This document shows, one piece after another, positions 6,134 to 6,137 of a stretch of DNA of 6,137 nucleotides (position 1 is its first letter; every line of letters starts with the position of its first letter). Origin of the DNA: Spirochaetaceae bacterium (GTDB taxonomy: Bacteria; Spirochaetota; Spirochaetia; Treponematales; Breznakiellaceae). The notes beneath the pieces are model-generated. The model was not told the origin of the DNA. It did not search any database and worked only from the letters and a program-made list of their open reading frames with translations. Where the stretch lies: contig JAITAE010000250.1 of the NCBI GenBank assembly GCA_031284295.1, positions 1 through 6,137 of the forward strand. Direction: 5' to 3'. A program made the position numbers and the translations under genes.

Positions 6134-6137
6134 CACC

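Noticed and set aside
5886..6137. CRISPR array or integron attC-site cluster
   Set aside because: There are only two units, adjacent and with no spacers, so it is not CRISPR. I found no convincing attC-type core sites around the hairpins.

Overview
The window reads as a piece of a host-associated spirochete chromosome, most likely Treponema or a close relative. The main pointer is a GreA transcription factor of about 895 residues whose C-terminal fifth is an ordinary Gre factor. Such over-long GreA proteins are known from Treponema, Borrelia and Chlamydiae, while most bacteria have a form of about 160 residues. The genus is an inference from protein style; no rRNA or other phylogenetic marker is present.

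Layout. Bases 1-550 hold an AT-rich edge, a possible insertion-sequence terminus (about 72-92), a promoter, and the start of an IS4-like transposase that is frameshifted at an A8 run and then lost after about 105 residues. Bases 519-697 are non-coding and rich in inverted repeats. Bases 698-5818 are almost fully occupied by three genes on the minus strand. In transcription order (right to left) these are a TPR-repeat protein, the long greA, and a CCA-adding tRNA nucleotidyltransferase with an HD domain. Bases 5819-6137 hold a probable operon promoter and a GC-rich non-coding stretch with a 57-bp imperfect tandem duplication and strong inverted repeats.

Function. The tight packing (greA begins 20 bases beyond the TPR gene's stop, with its reading frame open across that stop; cca begins 19 bases after greA) suggests one transcript from a candidate promoter at 5858-5885. 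GreA should rescue backtracked RNA polymerase, and the CCA enzyme should complete or repair tRNA 3' ends. The TPR protein has no recognisable enzymatic domain and may be a scaffold. Its partner is unknown, but adjacency to a GreA that carries its own helical-repeat region is suggestive.

No clearly new biological system is visible. The points most worth a second look are the extra domains of GreA, including a Tudor/SH3-like stretch resembling RNA-polymerase-binding modules, the slippery-heptamer frameshift in the transposase remnant, and the structured repeats flanking the operon on both sides.
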